Positions 9,901-17,176 of a stretch of DNA of 64,000 nucleotides are shown one piece after another. Positions within the stretch are counted from its first letter, which is position 1; each line of letters begins with the position of its first letter. Below the pieces are notes generated by a model. That model was not told the DNA's origin. It saw nothing but the letters and a program-made list of their open reading frames with translations, and did not search any database. A program made the translations under genes and the position numbers. Source of the stretch: Cellulomonas sp. Leaf334 (GTDB lineage: Bacteria; Actinomycetota; Actinomycetes; Actinomycetales; Cellulomonadaceae); NCBI RefSeq assembly GCF_001424195.1, contig NZ_LMOO01000005.1:758653-822652 (forward strand), given 5' to 3'.

Positions 9901-10145
9901 GCGTCGTGGGCATCGCGAAGCCCTGGTTGCCCGTCGTCGCGGTCACGACCCCGTGGTCACCGTTCCCGGTGTCGACGAGCTACCAGTGGTACCGGGACGG
10001 GAAGGCGATCCAGGGCGCGACGCTCCCGGTGTACGTCGTGCGGACCGCCGACAAGGGCTCCGTGCTCACCGTCACGGTGACCGGCACCAAGGACGGCTAC
10101 ACCCCGACCAGCCGCACCTCCGACGGCACGAAGGTGGGACGTTGA
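3906..10145 (+). CDS. Giant secreted glycoside hydrolase with F5/8-type and Ig-like modules
   Basis: A 2,079-residue exported enzyme. I chose GTG 3906, 9-11 nt after GGAGAGAGG; the ATG at 3885 overlaps that ribosome-binding site. A signal peptide (about 1-37) is followed by a beta-sandwich and a Trp/Tyr-rich (alpha/alpha)6-type region (about 310-755; motifs YNRWWAENIPYLDTPEDN, HWPGHGDNMDRTES), resembling MGH1/GH63-like catalytic domains, possibly GH121- or GH142-like. Then come a discoidin-like domain (about 838-993), a PKD-like domain (about 1000-1095), a second F5/8-like module (about 1100-1245), two Big_4-like domains, OmpL47/Big_3-like repeats, a third F5/8-like module (about 1575-1715) and three Ig-type repeats to the end. 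There is no sortase signal. The next genes are GH43 enzymes, so an arabinose-containing substrate is inferred; specificity is uncertain. Confidence 0.75.
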   Translation: MKISLLASGRARVLATSFVVVSVVAVSFPVAASAVPGAEVPQSSLGMPVFEGSATPVPDTGVEYGPSPYLQRVFDADVAAGAGSAPGTDFWVDRMLARTGPGFDADENRVAFTRGRAVFMKSHAPAALGWGGDVAYWESLGRGGAFTFTVQADGAPVTLTEQPSQRRQTPSYFSSVFTGGGLTLRQTKFITDDDVLVADVDVTDSSGAARTVTLSATSPLTTHAEGDELVGAVRAFNSITTVYPRLSGDGFTATPGALVGDLAVPANGTAGTKLQLGMLVDELPGSASGYAAARAASPAEAFGAHVTAYNRWWAENIPYLDTPEDNIDKTLFYRWWLMRYNYLDADVPGNDYQFPTSMEGVLGYNNAIVLTVGMFVDDLKYFRDPTYAYGPAVAVGEVSKRGKFVDNPGDPANWSNSYTQYITEAAWRAYELHGGPGAIGGTLGQHSMDDVEGLLDAYDGNGNDLIEYSWGAMTGNDADAVSFHWPGHGDNMDRTESAYLYSNAKAAAEFFRVAGDTAKAQHMEDLATRVRSAVLEHLWEPAQTTPDQVGLYGNLLKHQMTQDGTLNPYKEINNYYPFTVGLMPKQEDPDYDASYVEALRLFADADQYPVFPFFTANQVDKADSPDPGSNNFSVINSTVLFRMFASVLRDYPSDYVTPEMYKQLLYWNAFAHYQEGDNRLPNQNEFWANGSAADGGSIGYRSWIQHTILGATNFTVIEDAMGLRSRADGKIELDPVDIDWPYFTANNIRYHDRDLTVTWDETGDHYGADVPAGYSVFLDGELAFTVDDLAHVVYDPAAGTVELPEGGAQVVTESASTLAAADEVRFADDARVVDIFAKAGTDITTASTGSANLAAGRPVTATFEAAGRGAAGAVDGTTVNEPFWGTAGSPNATDSVEVELDGTQTVDDVRLYFYRSSSTATVQGYAAPELYTLEYHDAAGWHPVTGQARTPVYTRANLNQVQLPAVQADRLRVTVKHAAGFRTGLKELQAFATGVEAPPSTNAAPKVTAYQDPAFDQPGQVRIIGSVTDDAQPAGTLTSSWTVVSAPDGAEAVIASPAAATTVVRFDTTGRYVLRLTASDGELSTGTDVVVDAVISGSAKTNVAPDATPTASAVTGWNSVAAINDGNTNYPAAAESDAWGTWGTASGAGNTYWARLTWPEPVRVDESRILFHSNRDPGGVLPPSSWSLEYLASDGSWLPVTGASDYPTADGEFNAVTHDAVTTTSLRATLVRNGASYPGIIEWQALADEPVSVEPVAVRTLVGVAPVLPDEVEVVFADGTRVPRAVTWQDVPGEAYAAQGDFTVPGFVQGTSRLARATVWVRPTDAVQVNTFEPLAVTTVAETAPVLPARAIAVYNDGSQASVPVTWDAVDPVSYAEAGEFTVEGTVAGTDKRPTVVVTVTSGAPAPPVVTATTEPARPASGWFTGPVVVTVTATDEDDPSPLVEAQVDGGAWTEVTGPLTVSGDGRHTVRARATDDGGLVSPVQSVAVDLDGTAPVVAASFDETRRRLTVTTTETGSGVASIEYRVDGGAWTTYGSGATIPQAATVEYRATDRAGNVSAVGSLDVPPPDPNAPVNIAPNAVVSVSASTTWNRAAGITDGVAVHPVTSQASAWGTWNIAGATQWARLDWPTPVTTTTSRLMFFDDGGGVRLPASWALEYLLEDGTTWATVPEPSGFTTTLGQFDTVTHAPVTTTALRATLTKPANGWVGIVEWEVDSAPGAPLVLTVPTGPVTAGDAFDATLAGGTADADYAVTLEPGGIPLGTLATDGDGAGSLRTAPLPAALDAGSYTVRATSGESVAEAPLEVAAGPGEAVVTAGTVEVVGIPTVGQVLLAQTAGWGPDGVELAYRWSVGGKVVKDATGSEYTPTSKDVGKTVTVEVTGYLDGWESVSVTSAESAAVVRPTVQAGTVALGAAVVGQRVTAQTTGWPADARLEYRWTLDGKAVRGATSNSYGPRPADVGKVLAVEVRGTAPGHDPSAWVSSPPTTVQPGQLGAHDVRVVGIAKPWLPVVAVTTPWSPFPVSTSYQWYRDGKAIQGATLPVYVVRTADKGSVLTVTVTGTKDGYTPTSRTSDGTKVGR

Positions 10146-10147
10146 TC

Positions 10148-13100
10148 ATGAGGAAGACACTCACCACCGTGCTCGCCGGTGTGCTCGTCGCGACGTCCCT
10201 GACGGCGTGGCCGTCGGCGGCCGTCGCGGCGGACCCGCCCGCCACCCGGTCGTTCCACACCGAGGGCAACCCGGTCCTCGGGGACGGGTCGTACTACTCG
10301 GCCGACGCGGCACCCCTGTCGGTCGACGGGACCCTGTACGTCTACGGCGGTCACGACGAGGCGGCCGAGCAGCAGGGTGGCTTCGAGATGCACGACTACG
10401 GCGTGCTCACGACGGCCGACCCCGCGTCGGGCGACTGGGACCTGTACGCCGACAACCTGGACCCCGACGAGGTCTTCGACTGGGCCACCGGGGACGGTGC
10501 GTACGCGGGCCACGTCACCCGCGGCGCGGACGGCAAGTTCTACTGGTACGCGCCGGTGCAGTGGGAGAACACCGCGGTGCCCAACCGGATGGCGATCGGC
10601 GTCGCGGTCTCCGACGGCCCGCTCGGTCCGTGGACCGACGCGGTCGGCGAGCCGCTGCTCACCTGGACCGACGTGTTCGGCACGTCGACGACCGGCCAGG
10701 AGGTCATCGACCCGCACGTCTTCACGGACGCCGACGGCCGCGTGTACCTGTACTGGGGCTCGTGGGGCGTCGCGCGGGTGGTCGGGCTCGAACCGACGAT
10801 GACCGCCACGACGGGCGCCATCTCGACCATCCCCGGGCTGACAGGCTTCTTCGAGGCGCCCTGGGTGTTCGAGCGCGAGGGCACGTACTACCTGGCGTAC
10901 GACTGGAAGCAGGGCGGGTCGGAGTGCACCCCGTCGAACTACCAGGCGTGCATCGCGTACGCGACGGCTCCGTCGGCCATGGGGCCGTGGACGTACCAGG
11001 GAATCATCCTCGGCGGCACGTCCGCGACGACCGTGCACCCATCGATCGTCGAGCACGAGGGCCGCTGGTGGATCACGTACCACACCAAGGACGCCGTGAA
11101 CGGGGGGCACTTCCGCCGGTCCATCGCGATCGACGAGGTGCAGTGGGACGGTGACCGGATCCTGCCGGTGGTCCCGACGCGTGCCGACGACCCGGCCTTC
11201 CGGCTGACCTCCAACGTGGCACTGGAGGCGACCGCGGCCGCCTCGTTCACCGAGCAGCCGCCCATGACGCTCCGCTCGATCAACGACGGCTTCCGCGCCA
11301 CGACCGCGCTGCTGCCGCCCGACCAGTGGGGCAACTACCGCGGCACCACGAGCTCGAACGCGACCGACTGGCTCCAGTACACGTGGGACGCCCCCGTCCG
11401 GACCGGCAGCGTCGGCATCGAGCTGCACCGCGACGGCAACTGGATCCGGCCGCCCGCGTCCTGGGTGGTCGAGTACCGCGACGAGGCCGGCGACTGGCAA
11501 CCCGTGCAGGGTGCGACGTACCCGACGGCCACCGACGAGTGGCACACGGTGACGTTCACCCCGGTGACGACCACCGCGTTGCGGGCGACGTTCCGCGGCC
11601 AGGACGAGGGTGCCTACGTGCACTCCGTCGCGGTCTCCGAGTGGGAGGTGTACGCGGTCCAGGCCGACACGCTGCCGGACGTGGACGTCGCGACGCCCGT
11701 CGGCACCGCGCCCGTGCTGCCGGAGGCGGTTCGCGTCGGCGACCTCTGGACGCCCGTCAACTGGCGGCCGGTCGACCCGGCGCAGTACGCCGCCGAGGGG
11801 ACGTTCACCGTCGAGGGGCGGGCGCTGGGGCAGTCCGCGGGGTACCTGACCGCGACCGTCCACGTGGGCGGCACGGTCGACCCGGGAGGTGACGACACGA
11901 CGGCTCCGACGGTCACCGTCGCCACGTCCGGTACGTCGGGCGAGGACGGCTGGTTCTCCTCGCCGGTCACGGTCCGGGTCGCCGCCGCCGACGACACGTC
12001 GTACCGCACGGTCATCGAGACACGCGTCGGTGACGGTGCCTGGACCGCGACGCCGGACGCCCGGTTCGTCGACGTCCCGGTCAGCGCGCAGGGCGAGTCG
12101 ACGGTCACCGGCCGAGCGACCGACGCGGCGGGCAACGTGTCCACTCCCGTGAGCCGCACGGTGAAGGTGGACACCGCCGCACCGACGGTCACCGCCACGC
12201 TCGACGCGGCGACCCGTGCGGTCACGGTCGGCGGCGCGGACGCGCTGTCCGGGCTGGCGGCGCTGGAGTACCGGTTCGACGGCACGGGCGACTGGCTCGT
12301 CGTCGAGCCCGGGGCGATCGTCCCGGCGCCCGACATGCTGCCGCACGAGCTCGTGGTCCGGGCGCGGGACCTGGCGGGCAACACGGCGAGCACCACGGTG
12401 TCGGTGCCGCTCGGCGACGGCGCCCAGCTCCAGGGCAACGTCGCGCCGTACGCCACGCCGACCACCTCGTTCACGTCGGGCTGGGAGTCCGTCAACGGTC
12501 TCGTCGACGGCACGAACGCCTGGGGCGAGGACGACGCGAGCAAGTACGGCGCGAGCTGGGGCACGTGGGACCGCGTCGGTGAGCAGTGGGCACAGCTGAC
12601 GTGGGACTTCGACGTCACCGTCGACCGGGGAGGCGTCTGGTGGTACCAGAACGTCCCCGACGCTCAGAACGAAGGGCTCATCGCTCCGCGGTCCTGGGTG
12701 CTCCAGTACCTCGACGGTGCCACGTGGCACGACGTGACGCTGACGTCCGGCGAGTACGGCCGGAACAGCGAGGGGTTCGAGCCCGTCGAGTTCGCGCCGG
12801 TGACCACCCGGGCGCTGCGGATCGTCGCGCAGTCCTGGGGTGCCGCGGCCGGGCAGGGTTCGGTCGGCATCCGCGAGTGGCAGGTCGGGGCCGCAGAGGC
12901 CGACGGCGTCGTGACGCCGGTGGCGCCGACGTTCCAGGCGGCACCGACCTGCGACGGGTCCGCGACGGTCACGATCCCGGACGTCGAGGGCGTGCTCTAC
13001 GCGATCGACGGCCAGGACGTCACCGGCACGACGCAGGTCGCCGCGGACGCCACGGTCGTCGTCACGGCACGCGCGGCCGACGGCTTCCAGCTGTCCGACG

Positions 13101-13699
13101 GTGCCGTGACCGAGTGGGAGCACACGTTCGTCGCGCCCGAGTGCCCGGATGTCGTCGTGACTCCGCAGGCGCCCGTATTCACGGCGCCCGCGTGCACCGG
13201 TGACGGGTCACTCGCCGTCCCGACCGTCGAGGGCGTCGCGTACACCGTCGCCGGGGCGGCCGCCGAGGGCATCGTCCCCGTCCCGCTCGGGGGGACCGTC
13301 ACCGTGACGGCCCGCCCGCTCGACGGGTTCGCGTTCCCGGCCGGCCCGCAGGTGGCCTCGTGGGCGTTCCGCGCCGACGCCCCCGACTGCGCACCGTCGC
13401 AGGCGGTGGTGCCCGGGACGGTGAAGGTCACCGGGGACGCCCGCGTCGGCAAGACCGTCCGGGCGACGACCTCCGGCTGGCAGCCCCGCGACGTGCGCCT
13501 GGCGTACGCGTGGTTCGCCGACGGGGTGCGGCTCGACGGGGTGACGGGGGAGAGGTTCACCGTGCCGGCGACGCTGGAGGGAGCGTCGCTCACGGTGCGG
13601 GTGACGGGGTTCGGGGCGGGACTCGTCACAGCCTCCGCGACCTCGGAGCCGGTCGGTCCCGTGAAGCCGGAGCGGGGGTCGCGCTGGCCCTGGGACTGA
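10148..13699 (+). CDS. Secreted multimodular family 43 glycoside hydrolase
   Basis: A 1,183-residue exported enzyme starting 2 nt after the preceding stop, so the two are co-transcribed. Signal peptide about 1-28. The GH43 five-bladed propeller spans about 35-345 with the three expected acids: base Asp in YYSADAAP (about 53), Asp in VIDPHVFTDADG (about 188) and general-acid Glu in FFEAPWVF (about 236). Behind it lie an F5/8-like module (about 353-502), a Big_4-like segment, two Ig-like repeats (585-754), a second F5/8-like module (761-914), two tandem modules of about 75 residues with paired cysteines (926-1081) and a terminal Ig-type repeat. Family members act as arabinofuranosidases, xylosidases or galactosidases; the exact bond is not decided by sequence. 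Many accessory modules match those of its upstream neighbour. Confidence 0.85.
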   Translation: MRKTLTTVLAGVLVATSLTAWPSAAVAADPPATRSFHTEGNPVLGDGSYYSADAAPLSVDGTLYVYGGHDEAAEQQGGFEMHDYGVLTTADPASGDWDLYADNLDPDEVFDWATGDGAYAGHVTRGADGKFYWYAPVQWENTAVPNRMAIGVAVSDGPLGPWTDAVGEPLLTWTDVFGTSTTGQEVIDPHVFTDADGRVYLYWGSWGVARVVGLEPTMTATTGAISTIPGLTGFFEAPWVFEREGTYYLAYDWKQGGSECTPSNYQACIAYATAPSAMGPWTYQGIILGGTSATTVHPSIVEHEGRWWITYHTKDAVNGGHFRRSIAIDEVQWDGDRILPVVPTRADDPAFRLTSNVALEATAAASFTEQPPMTLRSINDGFRATTALLPPDQWGNYRGTTSSNATDWLQYTWDAPVRTGSVGIELHRDGNWIRPPASWVVEYRDEAGDWQPVQGATYPTATDEWHTVTFTPVTTTALRATFRGQDEGAYVHSVAVSEWEVYAVQADTLPDVDVATPVGTAPVLPEAVRVGDLWTPVNWRPVDPAQYAAEGTFTVEGRALGQSAGYLTATVHVGGTVDPGGDDTTAPTVTVATSGTSGEDGWFSSPVTVRVAAADDTSYRTVIETRVGDGAWTATPDARFVDVPVSAQGESTVTGRATDAAGNVSTPVSRTVKVDTAAPTVTATLDAATRAVTVGGADALSGLAALEYRFDGTGDWLVVEPGAIVPAPDMLPHELVVRARDLAGNTASTTVSVPLGDGAQLQGNVAPYATPTTSFTSGWESVNGLVDGTNAWGEDDASKYGASWGTWDRVGEQWAQLTWDFDVTVDRGGVWWYQNVPDAQNEGLIAPRSWVLQYLDGATWHDVTLTSGEYGRNSEGFEPVEFAPVTTRALRIVAQSWGAAAGQGSVGIREWQVGAAEADGVVTPVAPTFQAAPTCDGSATVTIPDVEGVLYAIDGQDVTGTTQVAADATVVVTARAADGFQLSDGAVTEWEHTFVAPECPDVVVTPQAPVFTAPACTGDGSLAVPTVEGVAYTVAGAAAEGIVPVPLGGTVTVTARPLDGFAFPAGPQVASWAFRADAPDCAPSQAVVPGTVKVTGDARVGKTVRATTSGWQPRDVRLAYAWFADGVRLDGVTGERFTVPATLEGASLTVRVTGFGAGLVTASATSEPVGPVKPERGSRWPWD

Positions 13700-13703
13700 C
13701 GAC

Positions 13704-13742
13704 GCACAGGGGCCCCGGTCGTGACGACCGGGGCCCCTGTGC
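13704..13742. terminator. Perfect 18-bp hairpin, bidirectional terminator
   Basis: An 18-bp perfect inverted repeat (arms 13704-13721 and 13725-13742, loop TGA) sits between the convergent GH43 and arabinanase genes, 4 nt after one stop and abutting the other. It has no U-tract, as is common for actinobacterial terminators. Given its symmetry it should work in both directions. Confidence 0.85.
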
Positions 13743-15128
13743 TCAGCTGACGACCGGCCAGCCGGCCGAGTCCCAGCCCAGCCGGTTGATGCCGAGCCGG
13801 GAGTCACCCGCGTCGGTGTAGTAGTGGTAGAAGAGGATCGACCCGTCACTGTCGGTCAGGGTCGCGGAGTGGCCGGGTCCGTGGATGGACCCGTGGCCGG
13901 CGAGGATCTGCGTGCCGCCACCGCTGGTCATCGCGGTGCCGTTGCGGTCCACGTAGGGACCGGTGACGGACGTCGACCGCCCGACCATGATCCGGTAGGT
14001 GCTCTGCGCGCCCTTGCAGCAGTTGTCGAACGACGCGAAGAGGTAGTAGTACCCGCCCCGGTAGTAGATGTCCGGTGCCTCGATGCCGCTGCCGTTGCGC
14101 GATGCGATCGACGTCATCGAGGTCCCCGACCGCAGGCCGGTCGACGGGTTGATCGCGATGACCTTCAGCCCGGACCACCACGACCCGAAGCTCAGGTACC
14201 ACCTGCCCTGCTGGTCGACGACGAGGTCCGGGTCGATCGCGTTGTAGTTGCTGGAGCCGGTGGTGCTCACCACCTTGCCGCGGTCGGTCCACGTGCCGGG
14301 GTTCCCGCTCGGGCTGGTGGCCAGGAAGATCGCCGAGTTCATGCTCCCGAACGTCGACGCCGAGTAGTACAGGTAGTACTGGCCGTTCAGGTAGGACAGG
14401 TCCGGCGCCCACAGGTCACCGGTGGTGTAGCTCGACGTCCACGGGGTGCCGTTCGGGAACGCCGCACCGACGTCGGTCCAGGACGTGCGGTCCGACGACG
14501 TCTTCAGCGGGATGCCGCGGCCCGTCGTCGCGACCAGGTACGACCCGTCGGGACGCTTGACGACGGTCGGGTCGTGCGCCCAGGTCGCGCCGGTGATGGT
14601 GCCGGGGCCCGGATAGGTGGGGGCCGGGCTGGTGGACGCTGACCAGCGCTGGTTGGCGCCGCCGTTGCAGGTCCAGAGCGCGACCGGGGTGCCGTTCGCG
14701 GTGCGTGAGCCGGTCACGTCGACGCACAGCCTCGACTGCTGGTGGACCAGCGAGCCGTTGGACCCCCACGCGAAGCGCTGGTTGGCGCCGCCTGTGCAGC
14801 TCCACGAGATGAGCTTGGTGCCGGGGGTCGTGCCCCAGTCGAGGGCGTCGAGGCAGCGGGTGCCGTCGAACGTGCGCAGCTCACCGGCCGACGTGAGCGT
14901 CCAGCCCTGACCGGCGACCCCGTTGCAGTCCCAGATCTGGATGCCGGCGCCCGGCGTGGAGCTGTTGCCGTTGACGTCCAGACACCGTCCCGACTGCGCG
15001 GACACCAGCGGTGGTGCGGCGGCCTGAGCGGCCGGTGCGAGGGCCGTGATCGTCACCCCGGCCACCAAGGTCGCGGCCGCCGCGAGCGCGGCGAACCTCC
15101 GGGGTCTGCGGGTTCGTGCTGGGCTCAT
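13743..15128 (-). CDS. Secreted endo-1,5-alpha-L-arabinanase (GH43) with ricin-type lectin domain
   Basis: A 461-residue exported enzyme; ATG 15128 has a strong GGAGG site. Signal peptide about 1-36 ending AQA. Residues about 38-163 form a ricin B/CBM13 trefoil with three repeats each ending in a QxW-type motif (GQGWTL, NQRFAW, NQRWSA) and paired cysteines (CLD...C). The catalytic propeller fills the rest: base Asp in WAHDPTVV (about 185), Asp in AIDPDLVVD (about 298) and acid Glu in GIEAPDIYY (about 350). The motif LSFGSWWSGLK is typical of arabinanase-type GH43 (subfamily 5-like), which cuts internal alpha-1,5 bonds of arabinan. It is convergent with the two large glycosidase genes and has a LacI-type operator about 90 nt upstream. 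Confidence 0.9.
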   Translation of the reverse strand: MSPARTRRPRRFAALAAAATLVAGVTITALAPAAQAAAPPLVSAQSGRCLDVNGNSSTPGAGIQIWDCNGVAGQGWTLTSAGELRTFDGTRCLDALDWGTTPGTKLISWSCTGGANQRFAWGSNGSLVHQQSRLCVDVTGSRTANGTPVALWTCNGGANQRWSASTSPAPTYPGPGTITGATWAHDPTVVKRPDGSYLVATTGRGIPLKTSSDRTSWTDVGAAFPNGTPWTSSYTTGDLWAPDLSYLNGQYYLYYSASTFGSMNSAIFLATSPSGNPGTWTDRGKVVSTTGSSNYNAIDPDLVVDQQGRWYLSFGSWWSGLKVIAINPSTGLRSGTSMTSIASRNGSGIEAPDIYYRGGYYYLFASFDNCCKGAQSTYRIMVGRSTSVTGPYVDRNGTAMTSGGGTQILAGHGSIHGPGHSATLTDSDGSILFYHYYTDAGDSRLGINRLGWDSAGWPVVS

Positions 15129-15215
15129 GGTGGTTCCTCCGTGACGTCGTCGTGACGGCTCGTCCCCCGGGAGCGCGGCGCACCCGCTCGGACGCACGGC
15201 ACCGTCGCGGCACCG

Positions 15216-15229
15216 TGTGAGCGCTAACA
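15216..15229. promoter_or_regulatory. LacI-family-type operator upstream of the arabinanase
   Basis: TGTGAGCGCTAACA is a near-perfect 14-bp palindrome centred on AGCGCT (15220-15225), the core of many LacI-family sugar-regulator operators such as CelR sites. It lies 87 nt upstream of the arabinanase ATG, in the 138-bp gap before that gene. A second AGCGCT-centred repeat, GGGTA-GCGCT-TACCC (15284-15298), lies inside the 3' end of the SemiSWEET-like gene. No LacI-type regulator gene is in the window, so the regulator must be encoded elsewhere. Confidence 0.6.
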
Positions 15230-15266
15230 TCGCGCCCCACGAGCGCCACGGCAAGGTCTGAAGCGG

Positions 15267-15575
15267 TTAGGCGGACCGACCTGGGGTAGCGCTTACCCGT
15301 CGGGACCGCCGGAGCAGGACGATCGTCCCCACCGCGAGAGGTGCGTTGACCAGTCCCGGGGCGCCCACCCAGAACGAGCCCGTGACGAACGCGTACCCAC
15401 CCCACAGGGCCGCGTTCACGACGAGGAGCACCTGGGACGTGATCGAGACGCCACCGAGCCGCCCCCCGTCGCGACGGTGCCGCCACACGCGCGCGGCCTG
15501 CGGCCACCAGAGCACGAACGACACCGCCGACGCGAGGAACCCGATGCCCTCGGTGAGCAGGACGGAGGTCGGCAT
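15267..15575 (-). CDS. SemiSWEET/PQ-loop-like small membrane protein
   Basis: A 102-residue membrane protein. ATG 15575 has a GGTGAG site; the longer frame upstream lacks membrane character. Three predicted transmembrane helices (about 7-25, 40-62, 66-84) with a Pro-Gln pair in helix 1 (SFVLWWPQAARVW) match the three-helix SemiSWEET/PQ-loop architecture. Such proteins dimerise and facilitate passive sugar diffusion. It lies directly upstream of the endo-arabinanase on the same strand, and an AGCGCT-centred repeat overlaps its 3' end. A role in sugar passage is inferred from fold and context only; other PQ-loop proteins have unknown cargo. Confidence 0.65.
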   Translation of the reverse strand: MPTSVLLTEGIGFLASAVSFVLWWPQAARVWRHRRDGGRLGGVSITSQVLLVVNAALWGGYAFVTGSFWVGAPGLVNAPLAVGTIVLLRRSRRVSATPGRSA

Positions 15576-15685
15576 CGACTCACCACCCCCTGCGGACGAC
15601 CGGCTTCGGGTAGCCACCGTCGCGCCGGGCGCGGGCGACTCGCCTCGGGGGAGCCACCCCAAGCCCGTCGGCCCGCCCCCTGGGG

Positions 15686-16114
15686 TCAGACCACGCAGAA
15701 CTCGTTGCCCTCAGGGTCTGCCAGCACGACGTGGTCGAGCCCGTCAGGCCCGGGGTGCTCGGCAAGCACGGTCGCACCCGCCGCGGTCAGCCGCTCGACC
15801 GCGGCGCCGATCAGGGCCTCGCGCTCCACCTGTGGCACCGACCGCCCCCCGGACACCCGCAGGTCGAGGTGCACCCGGTTCTTCGTGACCTTCCCCTCGG
15901 GGACCTTGAGGAAGGACAGCGACGGGAGCACCCCGGCGGGGTCCGCGAGGTAGGCGCCGTCGTCCAGCTCGTCGTCGGGCACCTCGTGGTGGCGCGCCCA
16001 GGCGTCCCACGTCGCGAACCCGTCGGGCGGGGGTGGCGTGACGTACCCGAGCGCGGGACCCCAGAACCCGGCCATGACCGCGGGGCTCGTACAGTCGAAC
16101 GTCACGCTCCACAT
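15686..16114 (-). CDS. VOC-family (glyoxalase/bleomycin-resistance fold) protein
   Basis: A 142-residue protein of the vicinal oxygen chelate fold, close to the Glyoxalase_6 group. Two beta-alpha-beta-beta-beta half-modules are visible: the first begins MWSVTFDCTSPAVMAGFWG, the second NRVHLDLRV and ends in DHVVLADPEGNEFCVV, the usual C-terminal signature. Metal ligands are not complete enough to assign an enzyme reaction; many members bind small molecules or are uncharacterised. It starts 2 nt after the stop of the siderophore-interacting protein gene and is therefore probably co-transcribed with it. Substrate unknown. Confidence 0.8.
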   Translation of the reverse strand: MWSVTFDCTSPAVMAGFWGPALGYVTPPPPDGFATWDAWARHHEVPDDELDDGAYLADPAGVLPSLSFLKVPEGKVTKNRVHLDLRVSGGRSVPQVEREALIGAAVERLTAAGATVLAEHPGPDGLDHVVLADPEGNEFCVV

Positions 16115-16116
16115 GG

Positions 16117-16977
16117 TCAGTCGAGTCCTTCCGCCGCCTCGGACTGCTCGATCGTGGCGAGCCAGTCGCGCTTGGTCGCGCGCCAGTCCTCGTCGTCGGC
16201 GCCCAGCCGCCAGTAGCCGGACACCGACAGCTGGTCGCGGGTGATCCCGCGGTCGACGCGCACGTGCCGGCGCAGCTCACGCACCACCCCCGCCTCACCG
16301 TGCACGAACGCGCTGACCGGCGCGGGCAGGTCGGGGAGGGCCGTGACGGTGTCGACGAGCGCGAGACCGGCGACCGAGAAGCCCTGGTGCACCCACACCA
16401 CGTGCATCCCGGCGGGGGAGGCCAGCGGGATCTCGTCCTCGGGGCCGTGCACCTCGATGACCGCGTGCCCGGCAGCGTCCGCGGGGAGCCGCTCGAGGGC
16501 GACCGCGATCGCGGGCAGCGCGCTGGCGTCCCCGGCGAACAGGTACGACGCCGCGGCGGGGTCGGGGGACCACGCGCCGCCGGGGCCGACCAGGAGGACC
16601 TCGTCGCCGGGCTGCGCGGACGCCGACCACGGTCCGGCGATCCCCTCGTCACCGTGCACGACGAAGTCGAGCGTGAGCTCACGTGCGACCGGGTCCCAGG
16701 CTCGCACGGTGTACGACCGCTGGCGAGGCTGCTGGTCGGGCGGGAGGCTCGCGCGCACCGCGTCCAGGTCGAGCCGGCCGTCCTCGCGCAGCGGCCGGTC
16801 GGTGCCGGTGGGCAGGAAGACGACCTTGACGTACGAGTCCGCGTGCGGGGACGGCTCGAACGCGGCCAGGCCCGGGCCGCCGACCACGACGCGGACCATC
16901 GTCTCGGCGAGGCGTTCCGTCCGGACCACCTCCCCGACGAGCGGTGCGGGGCGGGGCCGGGCCGGTGCGTCGGTCAT
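16117..16977 (-). CDS. Siderophore-interacting protein (FAD/NAD(P)H ferric-siderophore reductase family)
   Basis: A 286-residue cytoplasmic flavoprotein. The N-terminal FAD-binding barrel carries the flavin motif RSYTVR (about residue 88) and the C-terminal SIP domain contains GDEGIAGPW and SYLFAGDASALPAI, the NAD(P)H-binding segment. These proteins release iron from imported ferric siderophores by reduction. The length is that of the family (about 270-290). AAGGAT precedes ATG 16977. I found no IdeR/DmdR-type iron box in the 199-bp upstream region, so iron control is not visible. First gene of a two-gene unit with the VOC protein. No siderophore uptake genes are nearby. Confidence 0.9.
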   Translation of the reverse strand: MTDAPARPRPAPLVGEVVRTERLAETMVRVVVGGPGLAAFEPSPHADSYVKVVFLPTGTDRPLREDGRLDLDAVRASLPPDQQPRQRSYTVRAWDPVARELTLDFVVHGDEGIAGPWSASAQPGDEVLLVGPGGAWSPDPAAASYLFAGDASALPAIAVALERLPADAAGHAVIEVHGPEDEIPLASPAGMHVVWVHQGFSVAGLALVDTVTALPDLPAPVSAFVHGEAGVVRELRRHVRVDRGITRDQLSVSGYWRLGADDEDWRATKRDWLATIEQSEAAEGLD

Positions 16978-17176
16978 CGAGATCCTTCGTCGGGAGGGGA
17001 GATCCTGCGGCGGCCCACGCTAGCCGAGCGGGTCCCGGCCCGTGCTCCGCGCGGCGGGCGTGTGACGCAGGACGCGTCCCGGGACGGGAACGCCCCGGGT
17101 TTCACGCGCGTTCTCGCACGTGGACGCGGTTCCGCGTCACCTGTTGCACAAGTACGCGGACCCCGCCGGAGGATCC

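Noticed and set aside
9340-13680. Sortase (LPxTG) anchoring of the two giant secreted enzymes
   Set aside because: Both proteins end without LPxTG, hydrophobic helix or basic tail, so they appear to be freely secreted or held by their modules.
16978-17176. Possible IdeR/DmdR iron box before the siderophore reductase gene
   Set aside because: No TTAGGTTAGGCTAACC-like palindrome is present in the gap.
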